Position numbers and translations under genes: made by a program
Assembly (NCBI GenBank): GCA_964454685.1
Contig: CAYVTZ010000006.1
Coordinates: 45,577-109,576, forward strand
Direction of reading: 5' to 3'
Length of the DNA: 64,000 nt
DNA from: CAYVTZ01 sp964454685
GTDB taxonomy: Bacteria > Bacillota > Clostridia > Christensenellales > Christensenellaceae
Shown: positions 16,367 to 25,556 of the stretch, piece by piece
How positions within the stretch are numbered: the first letter of the stretch is position 1
How the letters are laid out: each line of letters begins with the position of its first letter
The notes under the pieces: model-generated
Seen by the model: the letters and a program-made list of their open reading frames with translations, nothing else
What the model was told of the DNA's origin: nothing
The model's database searches: none

Positions 16367-17917
16367 TCACCGCCGCCATCGGCTCTTGTATACCCGCGCG
16401 GACTTATGTCTGCGTTCCTTCGCCGATCGTTTCTCGCGTCCGGTACGCACATGCTCCTTGGGCGCGCGCGGCACAAATGCGCCCCGCCGCTTCAAAATCC
16501 AAATGCTCAGCAGCGCCGCGCCAATGCCCGCGCCTGCCGCAATCCAAATCACGTTTGTGCTGATGCCTCCGCCGGAAGGATTGGTCACGGTAATCACCGT
16601 TTCATACGGCTGCGCAGCTTCCATCACACCATCCGCCGTTGTTCCCGTCGCATAAAACTGATAGCCCGTCGTGCGCTTCACCGTCGCCGTCATGGGCGCA
16701 AACGTCTTGCTTGCTCCGGCAGGCAGCACTGCCAACTGCAATTCTCCCAAAAACGGCTCCTGCACCACAATTTCCTGCAAATCCACCGTTCCGTTGTTGG
16801 TCAGCGTCACCGTAAAGCTGACTTTCCCCGGCTGATCCAGTGCATTGCGCGATTGCTTGACACTTAATTCCAGCGTGTCGGCTTTGCCCTCGCCCACCTC
16901 CTGCGTGGCGAAAAACTCCACCTCGTTCGTCAGCGCCGTCACCAGCGTTCCCTCCGGGTCAGTCGCATATACTGTAAACTGCAATGTGCCGTTTTGCTGC
17001 ACCGTGTAGTTCATCTGCACTTGCCGCGAGCCGCCCGGCTTTAGCACCTCCAGCCCAATGGGCTGCATCGCCTCATCCCCCTGCGCGATGGCAAAGTTTT
17101 TCAACTCGGTTGCACCTGTGTTGGTGATGTCCAGCGTACATGCCACCGCATTTCCGGCGCTCGTGCCCACGTTTGCCGCGCTCAACACCGCGCTGAACGC
17201 CGCGCGCTTGTCGCCCAACACCTGCACATCCACCTCCGCGGATTCCGCCGTCTGCAACGACTGCGTAGAAGGGTCTTTGTACGTCAAAACCACCTGCACC
17301 ATGCCACTTTGCGCAGGCGCTTCCTCCCAGGTCTTGGTGATGGTTTCCCCCGCCTGAATGCGGAACGCGTCACCCAGCTGCCGCCCGCCGTTTAATTGCG
17401 GCGAAGATAAAAAGGCATCCGTAAGTTCCACGTTGCTGTCATTGTGCACCTGTATGGTGAACACTGCCTTTTCTCCAAATTCCACCGAAGATTGTTTGAC
17501 CGCCAGCGAAACAGACGGGCGGATGGAAGTCTCCTGCTTGCCCACTGTCGCGGTGATTTTTCCGGGCATCGTTTTTCCGTCCACGTCCGTCCACGTAAAG
17601 TCAAAGCTCAACGGCACACCGATCTGCGCATCCGATACGCGCCAGCCGTCTTTGGATACGCTCGCGTCCTCCCCCGGCGCAACGGCAGCGATCTCTCCCA
17701 GTCTGCTTCCATCGGGAAACTTGATCTGTATGTTGCTGATGGGGTTGCCTCCCGTGTTGCGGATGCGTGCCGTCACCGCAACCACGCCGCCCTTGGCAAG
17801 GCCGTCCGGCGCAAACGTAATCTCGCCGGAAACGCTGTCCCCCGCCGCGGCAAACACCGTGCTCTGGCTCGTCAACAGCAAAAGCACGAGCACAAGCATA
17901 CAAAATATTTTTTTCAA
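16367..17917 (-). CDS. Secreted, membrane-anchored repeat protein with CARDB-like domains
   Basis: A signal peptide (residues 1-24, ending VFAAAG) is followed by four or five beta-sandwich repeats of about 95-110 residues with recurring blocks such as ITNTGATEL, VHNDSNVEL and LTNNGTVDL. Such repeats occur in CARDB, NEW3 and DUF11-like bacterial surface proteins. One C-terminal helix (NVIWIAAGAGIGAALLSIWIL) leads into a strongly basic cytosolic tail. The start is most likely TTG at 17917, since AAGGAGG lies 8 bases upstream; the ATG 30 bases earlier has no ribosome site and would blunt the signal peptide. It is last in an operon with an MBOAT acyltransferase. Confidence 0.8.
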   Translation of the reverse strand: MKKIFCMLVLVLLLLTSQSTVFAAAGDSVSGEITFAPDGLAKGGVVAVTARIRNTGGNPISNIQIKFPDGSRLGEIAAVAPGEDASVSKDGWRVSDAQIGVPLSFDFTWTDVDGKTMPGKITATVGKQETSIRPSVSLAVKQSSVEFGEKAVFTIQVHNDSNVELTDAFLSSPQLNGGRQLGDAFRIQAGETITKTWEEAPAQSGMVQVVLTYKDPSTQSLQTAESAEVDVQVLGDKRAAFSAVLSAANVGTSAGNAVACTLDITNTGATELKNFAIAQGDEAMQPIGLEVLKPGGSRQVQMNYTVQQNGTLQFTVYATDPEGTLVTALTNEVEFFATQEVGEGKADTLELSVKQSRNALDQPGKVSFTVTLTNNGTVDLQEIVVQEPFLGELQLAVLPAGASKTFAPMTATVKRTTGYQFYATGTTADGVMEAAQPYETVITVTNPSGGGISTNVIWIAAGAGIGAALLSIWILKRRGAFVPRAPKEHVRTGREKRSAKERRHKSARVYKSRWRR

Positions 17918-17995
17918 TGCAGCGCCCTCCTTTTCGGTGTTCCCCACCCCCTGCGGCGAGTGATATTCCTCGCCTCAGGCTGTCGATCCGGTCGC

Positions 17996-19357
17996 TCATC
18001 CAATCGAATCGTCTCTCTCCTCGTAGGCGCCCCACTCTCCAAAATTGAAAAAGGCAGGGTTTTCTTCGCGCAGCGCGTGCGTCGCCACCATCATCACCAC
18101 AACGTCCGGCTGCTCCTTTTCAATATATTCAAATACACTGTCTTTCCAGTATTTACGCAAATCTCTGCCATGCACCTCCGAAAAGGACAACGCCAAAAAC
18201 GGCGAAATCGCAATCCCGTAGGAGTCCCGCAAAATCAGCATCTTCTGATCCACCGCCGCATTCGGGTTCTGGTATTGCACCATCGCGCGCAGATCACCCT
18301 CGTATGTCGTGTACGGCCCTGCGATAAAGTATTCGTCCGGCGCAAAATAATCCTTGCCGTCGAGTACCGTGGTGCCATCGGGTATGGTATTGTTCTTCAT
18401 TCCCTCGATGATGGGGTTCATCATCGCCTCCACCTCCGGTCCTTTTTTAAAGTTGGTCGCAAACAACCGATTGTAGAAGAACGCCGTCTGCTGAAAATTC
18501 CCGCTCCTCAGCGTCGGTTCCTCTCCCTTTACAGAGTAGGAAGCCTCAAGCTGCGTGTCAAATTTCGGATATACCAGCGTAATGTCGTCCGTTCCGTCAA
18601 ACCACATGCCCGTGCGCTTGCCAAGACTGCCCAGCATCCAGTTTTTGAAATGAATGTTGTTATAGTTTTGGGGATCAAGCACCGCTTCATCCGGCTTTAT
18701 GCCCGTCTTTCGCTGTATTTCCCGCACAATTTCCGTGCTGGACCAAAGCCCCATTTCCGGCTTCCAGTGCGTATCCGTGCGCAAAAACAAATCCTGCGCC
18801 CCCATGCCCTGCTCCTCTGCGCGCTCCCGCAGGGAAAGCGTCCAAACACCGTTTGCCTGCAAGCTGCTTAGCATATCCTGCTCCGCCTGAAGCGGGCCGT
18901 CCATCAAGCCCTCCGGCAATGCACTGTTTTCCCGATCCGTCTTATAAGGAATGCTGACGTATAAAAATTTCTTGCCCAGCGATTCCACATATTCGCTCAA
19001 TTCCGTTACGGATTGCGCAAATTGCGGCACCAGATCATATTCCAGCTGCGTAATCAGCATGTCGTCGTTCATCTTCCACACGTCGTTCATAAAGCGCTGC
19101 CCCAGCGCCACATGCACTCCGCCGTTCAGGTTGATCATGGGATATTTGATGAAAAAATTATCGTTGACCTCTGTCTCCACTCTGCCCAGCTTCTGCTTGA
19201 TCTCGGGCAGCTCCTCGTCGCTCCATGCGGTTTGAAAGGACTTTATAATACCCGGAAAGTTAAACGCCGTAAAAACACCCAAAATGCCCACGAACGCAAA
19301 CGCAACCACACGGATACAAATTTTATGAAATCGTTGATTTCTCTGTGTCTCTTGCAT
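17996..19357 (-). CDS. AlgX/AlgJ-like (DHHW family) partner of an MBOAT acyltransferase
   Basis: A 453-residue protein with one amino-terminal membrane anchor (about residues 14-34) and an extracytoplasmic SGNH-hydrolase-like domain. Family hallmarks are the TDTHWKPEMGLW block, which holds the DxHW signature, and ILRDSYGIAISPFL, which holds the catalytic-serine-like DSYG. In alginate and related systems such proteins complete O-acetylation of a polymer after an MBOAT protein brings the acetyl group across the membrane. The start at 19357 has GAGGAAACC upstream. It follows the MBOAT gene by 10 bases. Confidence 0.85.
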   Translation of the reverse strand: MQETQRNQRFHKICIRVVAFAFVGILGVFTAFNFPGIIKSFQTAWSDEELPEIKQKLGRVETEVNDNFFIKYPMINLNGGVHVALGQRFMNDVWKMNDDMLITQLEYDLVPQFAQSVTELSEYVESLGKKFLYVSIPYKTDRENSALPEGLMDGPLQAEQDMLSSLQANGVWTLSLRERAEEQGMGAQDLFLRTDTHWKPEMGLWSSTEIVREIQRKTGIKPDEAVLDPQNYNNIHFKNWMLGSLGKRTGMWFDGTDDITLVYPKFDTQLEASYSVKGEEPTLRSGNFQQTAFFYNRLFATNFKKGPEVEAMMNPIIEGMKNNTIPDGTTVLDGKDYFAPDEYFIAGPYTTYEGDLRAMVQYQNPNAAVDQKMLILRDSYGIAISPFLALSFSEVHGRDLRKYWKDSVFEYIEKEQPDVVVMMVATHALREENPAFFNFGEWGAYEERDDSIG

Positions 19358-19367
19358 GGTTTCCTCC

Positions 19368-20798
19368 TCAGAAATTAAAATAGATGAACGGGTTGTACGA
19401 TCCCACCACAAGGTAGGAAACGCAGATCACAAACAAGCCGATCATCACGGGGATCTGCACGGCGCTGTATGCGCGTTCCAGCTTGAGGCTGCCCGCCTTT
19501 GCGCGATGCTCAATCATCTGGAAAATCGGGAAGGAAATCAGCGCGCCAATCAGCAGCAGAACCCAAATTTCGTTCCAGTACACCGCAAACTCCGGGCCGA
19601 TAAAGGAGTTACCCGCAGCTCCAAACATTTTTTGATAATATAACCCCGCGTCGCCCACGTTGACAAAGCGCACAATCACCCAGCTCAGCGTCAGGCAGGT
19701 CAAAAAGAACATTCGATAGCCAAATCGCGCGCCCGCCGTCTTGAGTTTTCCCGGCAGTCCGCTCAACTTTTCAAACGTGACCAGCACAAAGAACATCAAG
19801 CCCCAAATAATAAAGTTCCAGCTTGCACCGTGCCACAGTCCCGTCAAAAACCAAACCACAAACAGATTGAACACCATTCTGCTCATCGTTTTCACGCGTG
19901 AACCGCCCATCGGGAAATATACATAGTCGCGGAACCACGACCCCATCGAGATATGCCAGCGCTTCCAAAATTCCGTGGAAGAGCCGGAGATAAACGGGTA
20001 ATTGAAGTTTTCCAAAAAGCGAAATCCAAACATGCGTCCAAGCCCGATCGCCATGTCAGAATAGCCCGAGAAGTCAAAGAAAATCTGAAATCCGTATAAA
20101 ATGGAACCCAGCCATGCCGTCATCACGGAAATCTCCGGCGCATCCGTCGCCAGAAAGATCTTCTCGGCAAAAATCGCGAAGGTATTCGCCAGAATAATCT
20201 TTTTCGCCAGCCCCACAATAAAGCGCCGCGCGCCCTCGCAAAATCCGTCTAATGTCACCGAGCGGTGCATGATCTGCTCTTCGATGGTGCTGTATCGCAC
20301 AATCGGCCCGGCAATCAACTGCGGGAAAAGCGCAATGTATAACCCGACAAAGAATGGATTCTTTTGCACCTTGACGTCGCCCCGATAAACGTCGATGACG
20401 TAAGAAAGCGCCTGAAAGGTGAAGAAGGAAATCCCGATGGGCAGTACGATCTGCAAAAACGGCAATACTTCCTGCCGCGCCATCGTATTGATGATCGAAA
20501 TAGAAAAGTCTAAATACTTAAAGATGAAAAAAACGCTCATATTCGCCAGAACCGTCAGCACCAGCGCCCATTTTCGCGGTTTTCCATGTACCTTCAGCCA
20601 GTCAATCAACACCGCCATCGCATAATTGACCAGTATGGAGCCAATCATGATGATCACAAAGCGCGGCTCGCCCCATGCGTAGAAGAATAAGCTGGCAATC
20701 AGCAAAATATAGTTTCGATATTTCTCCTTCGCCACAAAGTACACCACCAGTACAATGGGCAAAAACAGAAACAAGAATACCGTACTAGAGAACAGCAT
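19368..20798 (-). CDS. MBOAT-family O-acyltransferase (AlgI-like)
   Basis: A 476-residue protein with about 10-12 membrane helices. It has the conserved MBOAT histidine in LWHGASWNFIIWG and the FFDFSGYSDMAIGLGRM block of the AlgI/PatA/DltB branch. It moves acyl groups across the membrane for modification of a surface polysaccharide. The next gene encodes the matching AlgX/DHHW-like enzyme, so O-acetylation of a secreted or wall polymer is likely; no polymer-synthesis genes are near. DltB is less likely because dltA, dltC and dltD are absent. Confidence 0.92.
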   Translation of the reverse strand: MLFSSTVFLFLFLPIVLVVYFVAKEKYRNYILLIASLFFYAWGEPRFVIIMIGSILVNYAMAVLIDWLKVHGKPRKWALVLTVLANMSVFFIFKYLDFSISIINTMARQEVLPFLQIVLPIGISFFTFQALSYVIDVYRGDVKVQKNPFFVGLYIALFPQLIAGPIVRYSTIEEQIMHRSVTLDGFCEGARRFIVGLAKKIILANTFAIFAEKIFLATDAPEISVMTAWLGSILYGFQIFFDFSGYSDMAIGLGRMFGFRFLENFNYPFISGSSTEFWKRWHISMGSWFRDYVYFPMGGSRVKTMSRMVFNLFVVWFLTGLWHGASWNFIIWGLMFFVLVTFEKLSGLPGKLKTAGARFGYRMFFLTCLTLSWVIVRFVNVGDAGLYYQKMFGAAGNSFIGPEFAVYWNEIWVLLLIGALISFPIFQMIEHRAKAGSLKLERAYSAVQIPVMIGLFVICVSYLVVGSYNPFIYFNF

Positions 20799-20909
20799 AG
20801 TTAACCTCGCAATATTTTATCATGCACCTGCATCCAACGCCGGCATAGCTGCCTCCATGCGTTCTCCTATCCTGTGCCGCAACTGGATTCATCAAGCCAA
20901 GCAGACAAT

Positions 20910-20938
20910 ATTATACCGTGTATTTTGAAAAATTACCA
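20910..20938 (-). promoter_or_regulatory. Probable promoter of the MBOAT operon
   Basis: A TATAAT on the minus strand (20915-20910) with a weak TGGTAA (20938-20933) 17 bases upstream. The leader to the start codon at 20798 would be about 105 bases. Confidence 0.5.
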
Positions 20939-20998
20939 GTCCGGCGTCATATATTTTCAGCAGCCGTTCTTGTATCGCCCCCGCGGTATCATCGCCAA

Positions 20999-21016
20999 AG
21001 CGCTTCCTCAAGCGCT
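20999..21016 (-). terminator. Possible terminator after maf
   Basis: AGCGCTT (21016-21010 read on minus), loop of four and AAGCGCT (21005-20999) form a 7-bp stem followed by only three T. It is a plausible but weak terminator 37 bases after maf. Confidence 0.4.
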
Positions 21017-21052
21017 GCCCACATGTTCCCCGCATATACGCGGCTCCGCACG

Positions 21053-21607
21053 TCACAGCACTCCCATGTCGCGCAGCATCGTGTATAGCGTGTGTACCGG
21101 CAGCCCCACTACATTAAAATAGCAGCCCTCAATGCCCTTGACAAATTTCGATGCGTCCTCTTGAATGGCATACGCACCCGCCTTGTCCAGCACCTTCGCC
21201 TGCTCCAGATACCGGTTCAATTCGGCATCGGTGATCTCGGAAAAGTGCACCCGCGTGCTCACGCACTGCACTCGCTCCTGTCCGCCATGAATCACACACA
21301 CTCCCGTGTGCACCAGATGTCCGCACCCGCGCAGCGCGCGCATCATGCGCCCTGCATCCGCCGTATCTTTGGGCTTCCCAAAAATTTCGCCGCCCAGTTC
21401 CACCACCGTGTCCGCACCGATCACGGTGCTGTCCGGCTGTATCTGTGCCACCGCGCGCGCCTTTTTTTGTGCCAGCTCACACACCAGTTCTTTTGGATCG
21501 CGCGTCTGTGAGGTCTCGTCCACATCACTGACCATCACAATAAAGTCTTTGGTCAATAGCCCCAACAGCTCTTTGCGTCGCGGCGATTTGGATGCCAGTA
21601 CAATCAT
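21053..21607 (-). CDS. maf: Maf nucleoside-triphosphate pyrophosphatase
   Basis: Hydrolyses non-canonical or modified nucleotides (Maf proteins act on dTTP, UTP or m7GTP depending on subfamily) and was first linked to septum inhibition. The 184-residue protein begins with the invariant ASKSPRRKELL motif (residues 5-15) and has the conserved SDVDET, GADTVVELGGEIFGKP and QEDASKFVKGIEGCYFNVVGLP segments. AGGAG lies upstream of 21607. It stands between the rnf operon and the MBOAT operon. No mreB or radC is adjacent, unlike in many Bacilli. Confidence 0.95.
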   Translation of the reverse strand: MIVLASKSPRRKELLGLLTKDFIVMVSDVDETSQTRDPKELVCELAQKKARAVAQIQPDSTVIGADTVVELGGEIFGKPKDTADAGRMMRALRGCGHLVHTGVCVIHGGQERVQCVSTRVHFSEITDAELNRYLEQAKVLDKAGAYAIQEDASKFVKGIEGCYFNVVGLPVHTLYTMLRDMGVL

Positions 21608-21770
21608 CGTTTCTGCTCCTCTCTCTGCAATCGGCAGCTCCTGCGCCTTGCTTTCAGGCGCAGAGCAATTTGTCTGCTCGTCACTTTACTTATTTTCATG
21701 CTGTAACACCTGCGGTGAAACCGCTCTGCTCCCCATCGCGCAAACCAACCAGCCGCACGCACATAATCCA

Positions 21771-21811
21771 AAATGCCGCAGTGATTGCTTCAACGCATCC
21801 TTGCGGCATTT
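21771..21811 (-). terminator. Hairpin ending the rnf operon
   Basis: AAATGCCGCA and TGCGGCATTT form a perfect 10-bp stem (21811-21802 with 21780-21771) around 21 bases. On the minus strand it ends in TTTTGG, so it is a moderate terminator about 40 bases after rnfB. The rest of the 245-base gap to maf is non-coding. Confidence 0.62.
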
Positions 21812-21852
21812 CATTTCTGACAGCTTCCGGTTGTCTCTCCTGCAACGCGTCC

Positions 21853-22836
21853 TTAGGAATCGCGCGGCACCATCTCAATCGCGCCCTTGCGGCAGGATTC
21901 CAAACACACACCACAACCGCGGCATTGCTCATTTACATGGTGCACCTCTTTGAGTTCACCTTCAATCGCCGCAAACGGACATGCCTTTTTGCACAATGTA
22001 CAGCCGATGCACTTCTCTTCCATGATGTGCGCAATCTTATCCGGCTTAGTGGTCAAGATGCACTTGCGCGGACATTTTTCCACGCAAATCCAGCAGGAAC
22101 GACATTTATCGTAATCCATCACCGGCAGATTGTTCACCATCGTAATCGCCTCAAACGGGCAGTTCTTCGCACAGATGCCGCACCCGATACAGCCTGCCGT
22201 GCAGTTTTGGCTCACTGCTTTGCCCTTATCCTGATTGGTGCATGCCACATAGACGTCCACGTCGCGCTCCATCACAGTGATGGATGCCAGCGGGCATTGC
22301 TCCACACAGCGTCCGCAGCCCGTGCACTTGTTTTCATCAATGAAACCGATGCCATCCGGTCCCATGTTGATCGCGCCAAACTTGCACACCTTTGCACAGG
22401 TGCCCAGCCCAAGGCAGCCAAAACGGCAAGCCTTATACCCCGATGCCACGGCATATGCCGCACGACAGTCCTGCGCACCGTCATATTCAAATTTATTGGC
22501 GCAATGCCCCTCGCTACCGAGGCACATAATGCGCGCCACACGTGGCTTTGCCGCGCTTGCTTCCACGCCCAGCACCTGCGCAATGCCCGCCACACCGTCC
22601 GCGTTCAGCACGGCACAATCGGGAACTTTCGCATCCCCCTTCACCAGCGCATCCGCAAATCCGTCACAACCGGGAAATCCGCAGCCACCGCAATTCGCGC
22701 CGGGCAGCAGCTCACGCACCGCTACCACACGCTCGTCCTTCTCCACGGCAAACTTCTTACTCGCCACGCCCAGCATGATGCCAAACAGCGCGCCCAGTCC
22801 GCCTAATACCACAATCGACCAAATGATCGGTTCCAT
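21853..22836 (-). CDS. rnfB: Rnf complex iron-sulfur subunit B
   Basis: Takes electrons from reduced ferredoxin and passes them into the Rnf complex, which couples electron flow to NAD+ with sodium or proton export. The 327-residue protein has an amino-terminal membrane helix (5-25), the RnfB-specific NCGGCGFPGC cluster motif (residues 48-57) and then at least five CxxCxxCxxxC motifs, from CTGCGRCVEQC to CRGCGVCLESC. Proteobacterial RnfB has far fewer, so this is the long clostridial form. GGAGGAGAATC precedes the start at 22836. It is the last gene of the operon. Confidence 0.96.
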   Translation of the reverse strand: MEPIIWSIVVLGGLGALFGIMLGVASKKFAVEKDERVVAVRELLPGANCGGCGFPGCDGFADALVKGDAKVPDCAVLNADGVAGIAQVLGVEASAAKPRVARIMCLGSEGHCANKFEYDGAQDCRAAYAVASGYKACRFGCLGLGTCAKVCKFGAINMGPDGIGFIDENKCTGCGRCVEQCPLASITVMERDVDVYVACTNQDKGKAVSQNCTAGCIGCGICAKNCPFEAITMVNNLPVMDYDKCRSCWICVEKCPRKCILTTKPDKIAHIMEEKCIGCTLCKKACPFAAIEGELKEVHHVNEQCRGCGVCLESCRKGAIEMVPRDS

Positions 22837-22846
22837 GATTCTCCTC

Positions 22847-23431
22847 CTAAATCAGCCCGCTGAAACCCATAAACGCCACGCTCATCAAAGATGCCGTAAT
22901 CAGCGCAATCGGGAAGCCCTGAAACGGCTTGCCGATGGGCGAAAGCTCCAGCCGCTCTCGAATGCCCGCAAACAATACGATGGCAATGGTAAAGCCGATT
23001 GCCGCACCCACGCTGTTGACCAGCGATTCCAGCAGATTATATTGTTCGGTGATGTTGATGATCGCCACACCCAGCACCGCGCAGTTTGTGGTAATCAGCG
23101 GCAGATAAACGCCCAAGCTCTGATATAGTGCAGGGCTGGTCTTTTGCAAAATCATTTCTACAAGCTGTACCAGCGCCGCAATCACCAGGATAAACGCAAT
23201 GGTCTGCATATACTCAATGCCCAGCGGCACCAGAATATAATATTGCACCAAATAGGTCAGCAAGGATGCCATCGCCATAACAAACGTCACCGCCATGCCC
23301 ATGCCTACGGCAGTCTCCACCTTTTTGGAAACGCCAAGGAAGGGGCAGATACCCAAAAAGCGCGACAGCACAAAGTTGTTCACGAGGATCGAGCTGAGTA
23401 GGATCGCCATAATCTTCAAAAACTGTTCCAT
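22847..23431 (-). CDS. rnfA: Rnf complex membrane subunit A
   Basis: One of two homologous six-helix subunits (with RnfE) that hold a [2Fe-2S] cluster in the membrane core of Rnf. The 194-residue protein has the RnfA signature VLSRFLGICPFLG near residues 22-34, and the second half-motif LPLITTNCAVLG near 110-121, each with one of the cluster cysteines. It lies 1 base after rnfE and 10 bases before rnfB. Confidence 0.96.
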   Translation of the reverse strand: MEQFLKIMAILLSSILVNNFVLSRFLGICPFLGVSKKVETAVGMGMAVTFVMAMASLLTYLVQYYILVPLGIEYMQTIAFILVIAALVQLVEMILQKTSPALYQSLGVYLPLITTNCAVLGVAIINITEQYNLLESLVNSVGAAIGFTIAIVLFAGIRERLELSPIGKPFQGFPIALITASLMSVAFMGFSGLI

Positions 23432-23432
23432 C

Positions 23433-24041
23433 TTATGCTCTCTCCTTTCTGATCATCAAGTAGTTGAGCAACGCCAGCAAAAGGCCTAGCACCAAAAATC
23501 CGCCCGGAGCAAGAATAAAGATCAGCGCCGGCGGATAATCCGCACCCAGCACAGGAACGCCGAATAGCGATCCATTGCCCAGCAGCTCGCGCACAAACGC
23601 AATCATCGTCAACGCCAGCGTAAAGCCCACACCCATGCCAATGCCGTCGATCGCCGCAGGCAGCACACTGTTTTTCGCCGCAAATGCCTCCGCACGCGCC
23701 AGAATGATGCAGTTTACCACAATCAGCGGAATAAACAGCCCCAGCGCCTGATCCAGTGCAGGCAAAAACGCCTTTAGCACCATCTGCACCACCGTCACAA
23801 ACATCGCAATCACCACCACATAGCAGGGAATGCGTACCTTTTCCGGAATGAAGTTGCGCAGCAGTGAAATCAATACATTCGAGCACAGCAGTACAAAAAT
23901 AACCGCCGCGCCCATACCCAGCGCATTCGTGACTGCCGTTGTCACCGCAAGTGTGGGGCACATGCCCAGCACCAGTCGGAACACCGGATTTTCATTCACG
24001 ATACCATTGACGAAAACGCCTTTCAAACTTGGTTTTCCCAT
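23433..24041 (-). CDS. rnfE: Rnf complex membrane subunit E
   Basis: Homologue and partner of RnfA in the membrane core, with NPVFRLVLGMCPTLAVT (cysteine in the first half-motif) and LFIPLIVVNCIILARAEAF (second). I start at ATG 24041 (202 residues), since AAAGGAGC lies about 10 bases upstream. A GTG at 24050 would give a 4-base GTGA overlap with rnfG but sits right against the ribosome site. The C-terminal ends in a basic LLNYLMIRKERA. Confidence 0.95.
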   Translation of the reverse strand: MGKPSLKGVFVNGIVNENPVFRLVLGMCPTLAVTTAVTNALGMGAAVIFVLLCSNVLISLLRNFIPEKVRIPCYVVVIAMFVTVVQMVLKAFLPALDQALGLFIPLIVVNCIILARAEAFAAKNSVLPAAIDGIGMGVGFTLALTMIAFVRELLGNGSLFGVPVLGADYPPALIFILAPGGFLVLGLLLALLNYLMIRKERA

Positions 24042-24046
24042 GCTGC

Positions 24047-24628
24047 TCACGCTCCTTTCAAATAATCGTTGTAAAACGAGAGCGCCATGTTCACCGCATT
24101 TGTCACGGCTTTGGAGGTGATGGTCGCGCCCGTAATCGCCAAAACATCGCCATCCTTGGACGGTGCGGCTTTCACCACTTGAAAGGGACCTGCGCCGCTG
24201 TACTGTCCGGTAAAGACCGGCTCCGCAGCCTTCGCGCCCAGACCCGGCGTTTCGGAATTGTTGCCGATCTGCACACCCGTCACGTTCCCCTGCGCGTCAA
24301 TGCCCACCGTCAGATTAAGCCCGGAGCTGTAACCCTTCGTCTCTATGGCAAAGGTATGGCCCTGCGGCTGCCCGCCTGCCAATGCCTGATAGACTTCCAA
24401 AATTTCGCCATAGGCTTCCGCGTCCGGCGCATACGCTGCCAAATCCAGCTTTTCAAATTCTTCCGCGCCGGGCAACACCACCTGACGCGCTTCCGTTGCC
24501 TTCTTTTCGTCCTGCTGCGCAATCGGCTCCTTGGTCACGGTGTATACAACGCCCAGCACCAGCCCGGCGCACAATGTAATGATTGCAAGACGCAACACGA
24601 GGGTTGCGATGCTGTCTTTATTTTTCAA
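24047..24628 (-). CDS. rnfG: Rnf complex FMN-binding subunit G
   Basis: Carries covalently bound FMN on the outer face of the membrane. The 193-residue protein has one amino-terminal membrane helix (about 9-30) and the flavinylation motif TGATITSKAVT, where the second threonine of the xGAT core takes FMN through a phosphodiester bond made by ApbE. The NNSETPGLGAKA stretch is also typical. It begins 11 bases inside the end of rnfD. No apbE is in the window. Confidence 0.95.
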   Translation of the reverse strand: MKNKDSIATLVLRLAIITLCAGLVLGVVYTVTKEPIAQQDEKKATEARQVVLPGAEEFEKLDLAAYAPDAEAYGEILEVYQALAGGQPQGHTFAIETKGYSSGLNLTVGIDAQGNVTGVQIGNNSETPGLGAKAAEPVFTGQYSGAGPFQVVKAAPSKDGDVLAITGATITSKAVTNAVNMALSFYNDYLKGA

Positions 24629-25556
24629 CGCGCTTCACCTCCCCCAGTACTTTTGGACGCAGTGCCTTGTCCAGCAGCGGCGTCAACAGGTTCATAAACA
24701 GAATGGAGAAGGATACGCCTTCCGGATATCCGCCAAAAATGCGGATGACCATTGTCACCACGCCGCAGCCCACGCCAAACACCAGTTGTGCCTTCGGGGA
24801 TGCAGGTGAGGACGCATAATCCGTCGCCATAAAGAATGCGCCGAGCATCAGCCCGCCCGCAAACAGTTCAAACAAAATCATGTCCGGCTTGCCCCAAACG
24901 AGCGTAATCACCGCCACCGTCAGCAGGTACATCAGCGGGATGCGCCACGAGATCACCTTGCGGATCAGCAGGTATGCCGCGCCGATCAGCAGCGCAAGCG
25001 CGCTCGTTTCACCGATGCTGCCGCCCACATTGCCAATAAACATGTTCCATACGGAAGGCAGCATTTCGCCACCCTCTTTGAGTACGCCCAACGGCGTTGC
25101 GCTGGCAACCGCATCCACAGCAAAAGGTGCGGTGAATGTCGTCATGGCAACCGGCCACGAAATCAGCAAAAAGCAGCGCGCCGCAAGCGCGGGATTCATA
25201 AAGTTGTTGCCCAAGCCGCCAAAGCACTGTTTGACAATGATGATGGCAAACGCACTGCCGCAGACAGACAGATACCACGGCGCATTCGGCGGTAAATTAA
25301 GCGCCAGCAGCAGTCCGGTCACGATTGCAGAACAATCGCTGATGGTAATTGACTTTTTGGTAAAATGCTGGATCGCAGCCTCGCAGCCGACCGCGCTTGC
25401 AATGCACAGCGCAATGGTCAGCAACGAACTGGCGCCAAAGAAGATCACCGCCGCCACTGCCGCAGGCAGCAGCGCGATCACCACATCCAGCATGATGCGT
25501 CTGGTGCTTTGTCCTGACCGGATATGCGGTGCACCAGATAAGATCAGTTGTTGCAT
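24618..25556 (-). CDS. rnfD: Rnf complex membrane subunit D
   Basis: A multi-helix NqrB-like subunit (312 residues) that binds FMN covalently; the ASATPLG motif (threonine as the likely attachment site) lies about residue 150-156. Other hallmarks are the amino-terminal SGAPHIRSGQSTRRIMLDVV and FGGLGNNFMNPALAARCFLL. AAGGAAAT precedes the start at 25556. It is separated from rnfC by 181 bases, unlike the tight packing of the other rnf genes. Confidence 0.95.
   Translation of the reverse strand: MQQLILSGAPHIRSGQSTRRIMLDVVIALLPAAVAAVIFFGASSLLTIALCIASAVGCEAAIQHFTKKSITISDCSAIVTGLLLALNLPPNAPWYLSVCGSAFAIIIVKQCFGGLGNNFMNPALAARCFLLISWPVAMTTFTAPFAVDAVASATPLGVLKEGGEMLPSVWNMFIGNVGGSIGETSALALLIGAAYLLIRKVISWRIPLMYLLTVAVITLVWGKPDMILFELFAGGLMLGAFFMATDYASSPASPKAQLVFGVGCGVVTMVIRIFGGYPEGVSFSILFMNLLTPLLDKALRPKVLGEVKRVEK

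Noticed and set aside
17444..18871. 475-residue open frame on the plus strand
   Set aside because: It runs antisense across two well-supported minus-strand genes (surface protein and AlgX-like), has Arg/His/Cys-rich composition and no family motif or ribosome site. Other long antisense frames at 21592-22806, 25672-26910, 39116-40063 and 34162-35109 were rejected for the same reasons.
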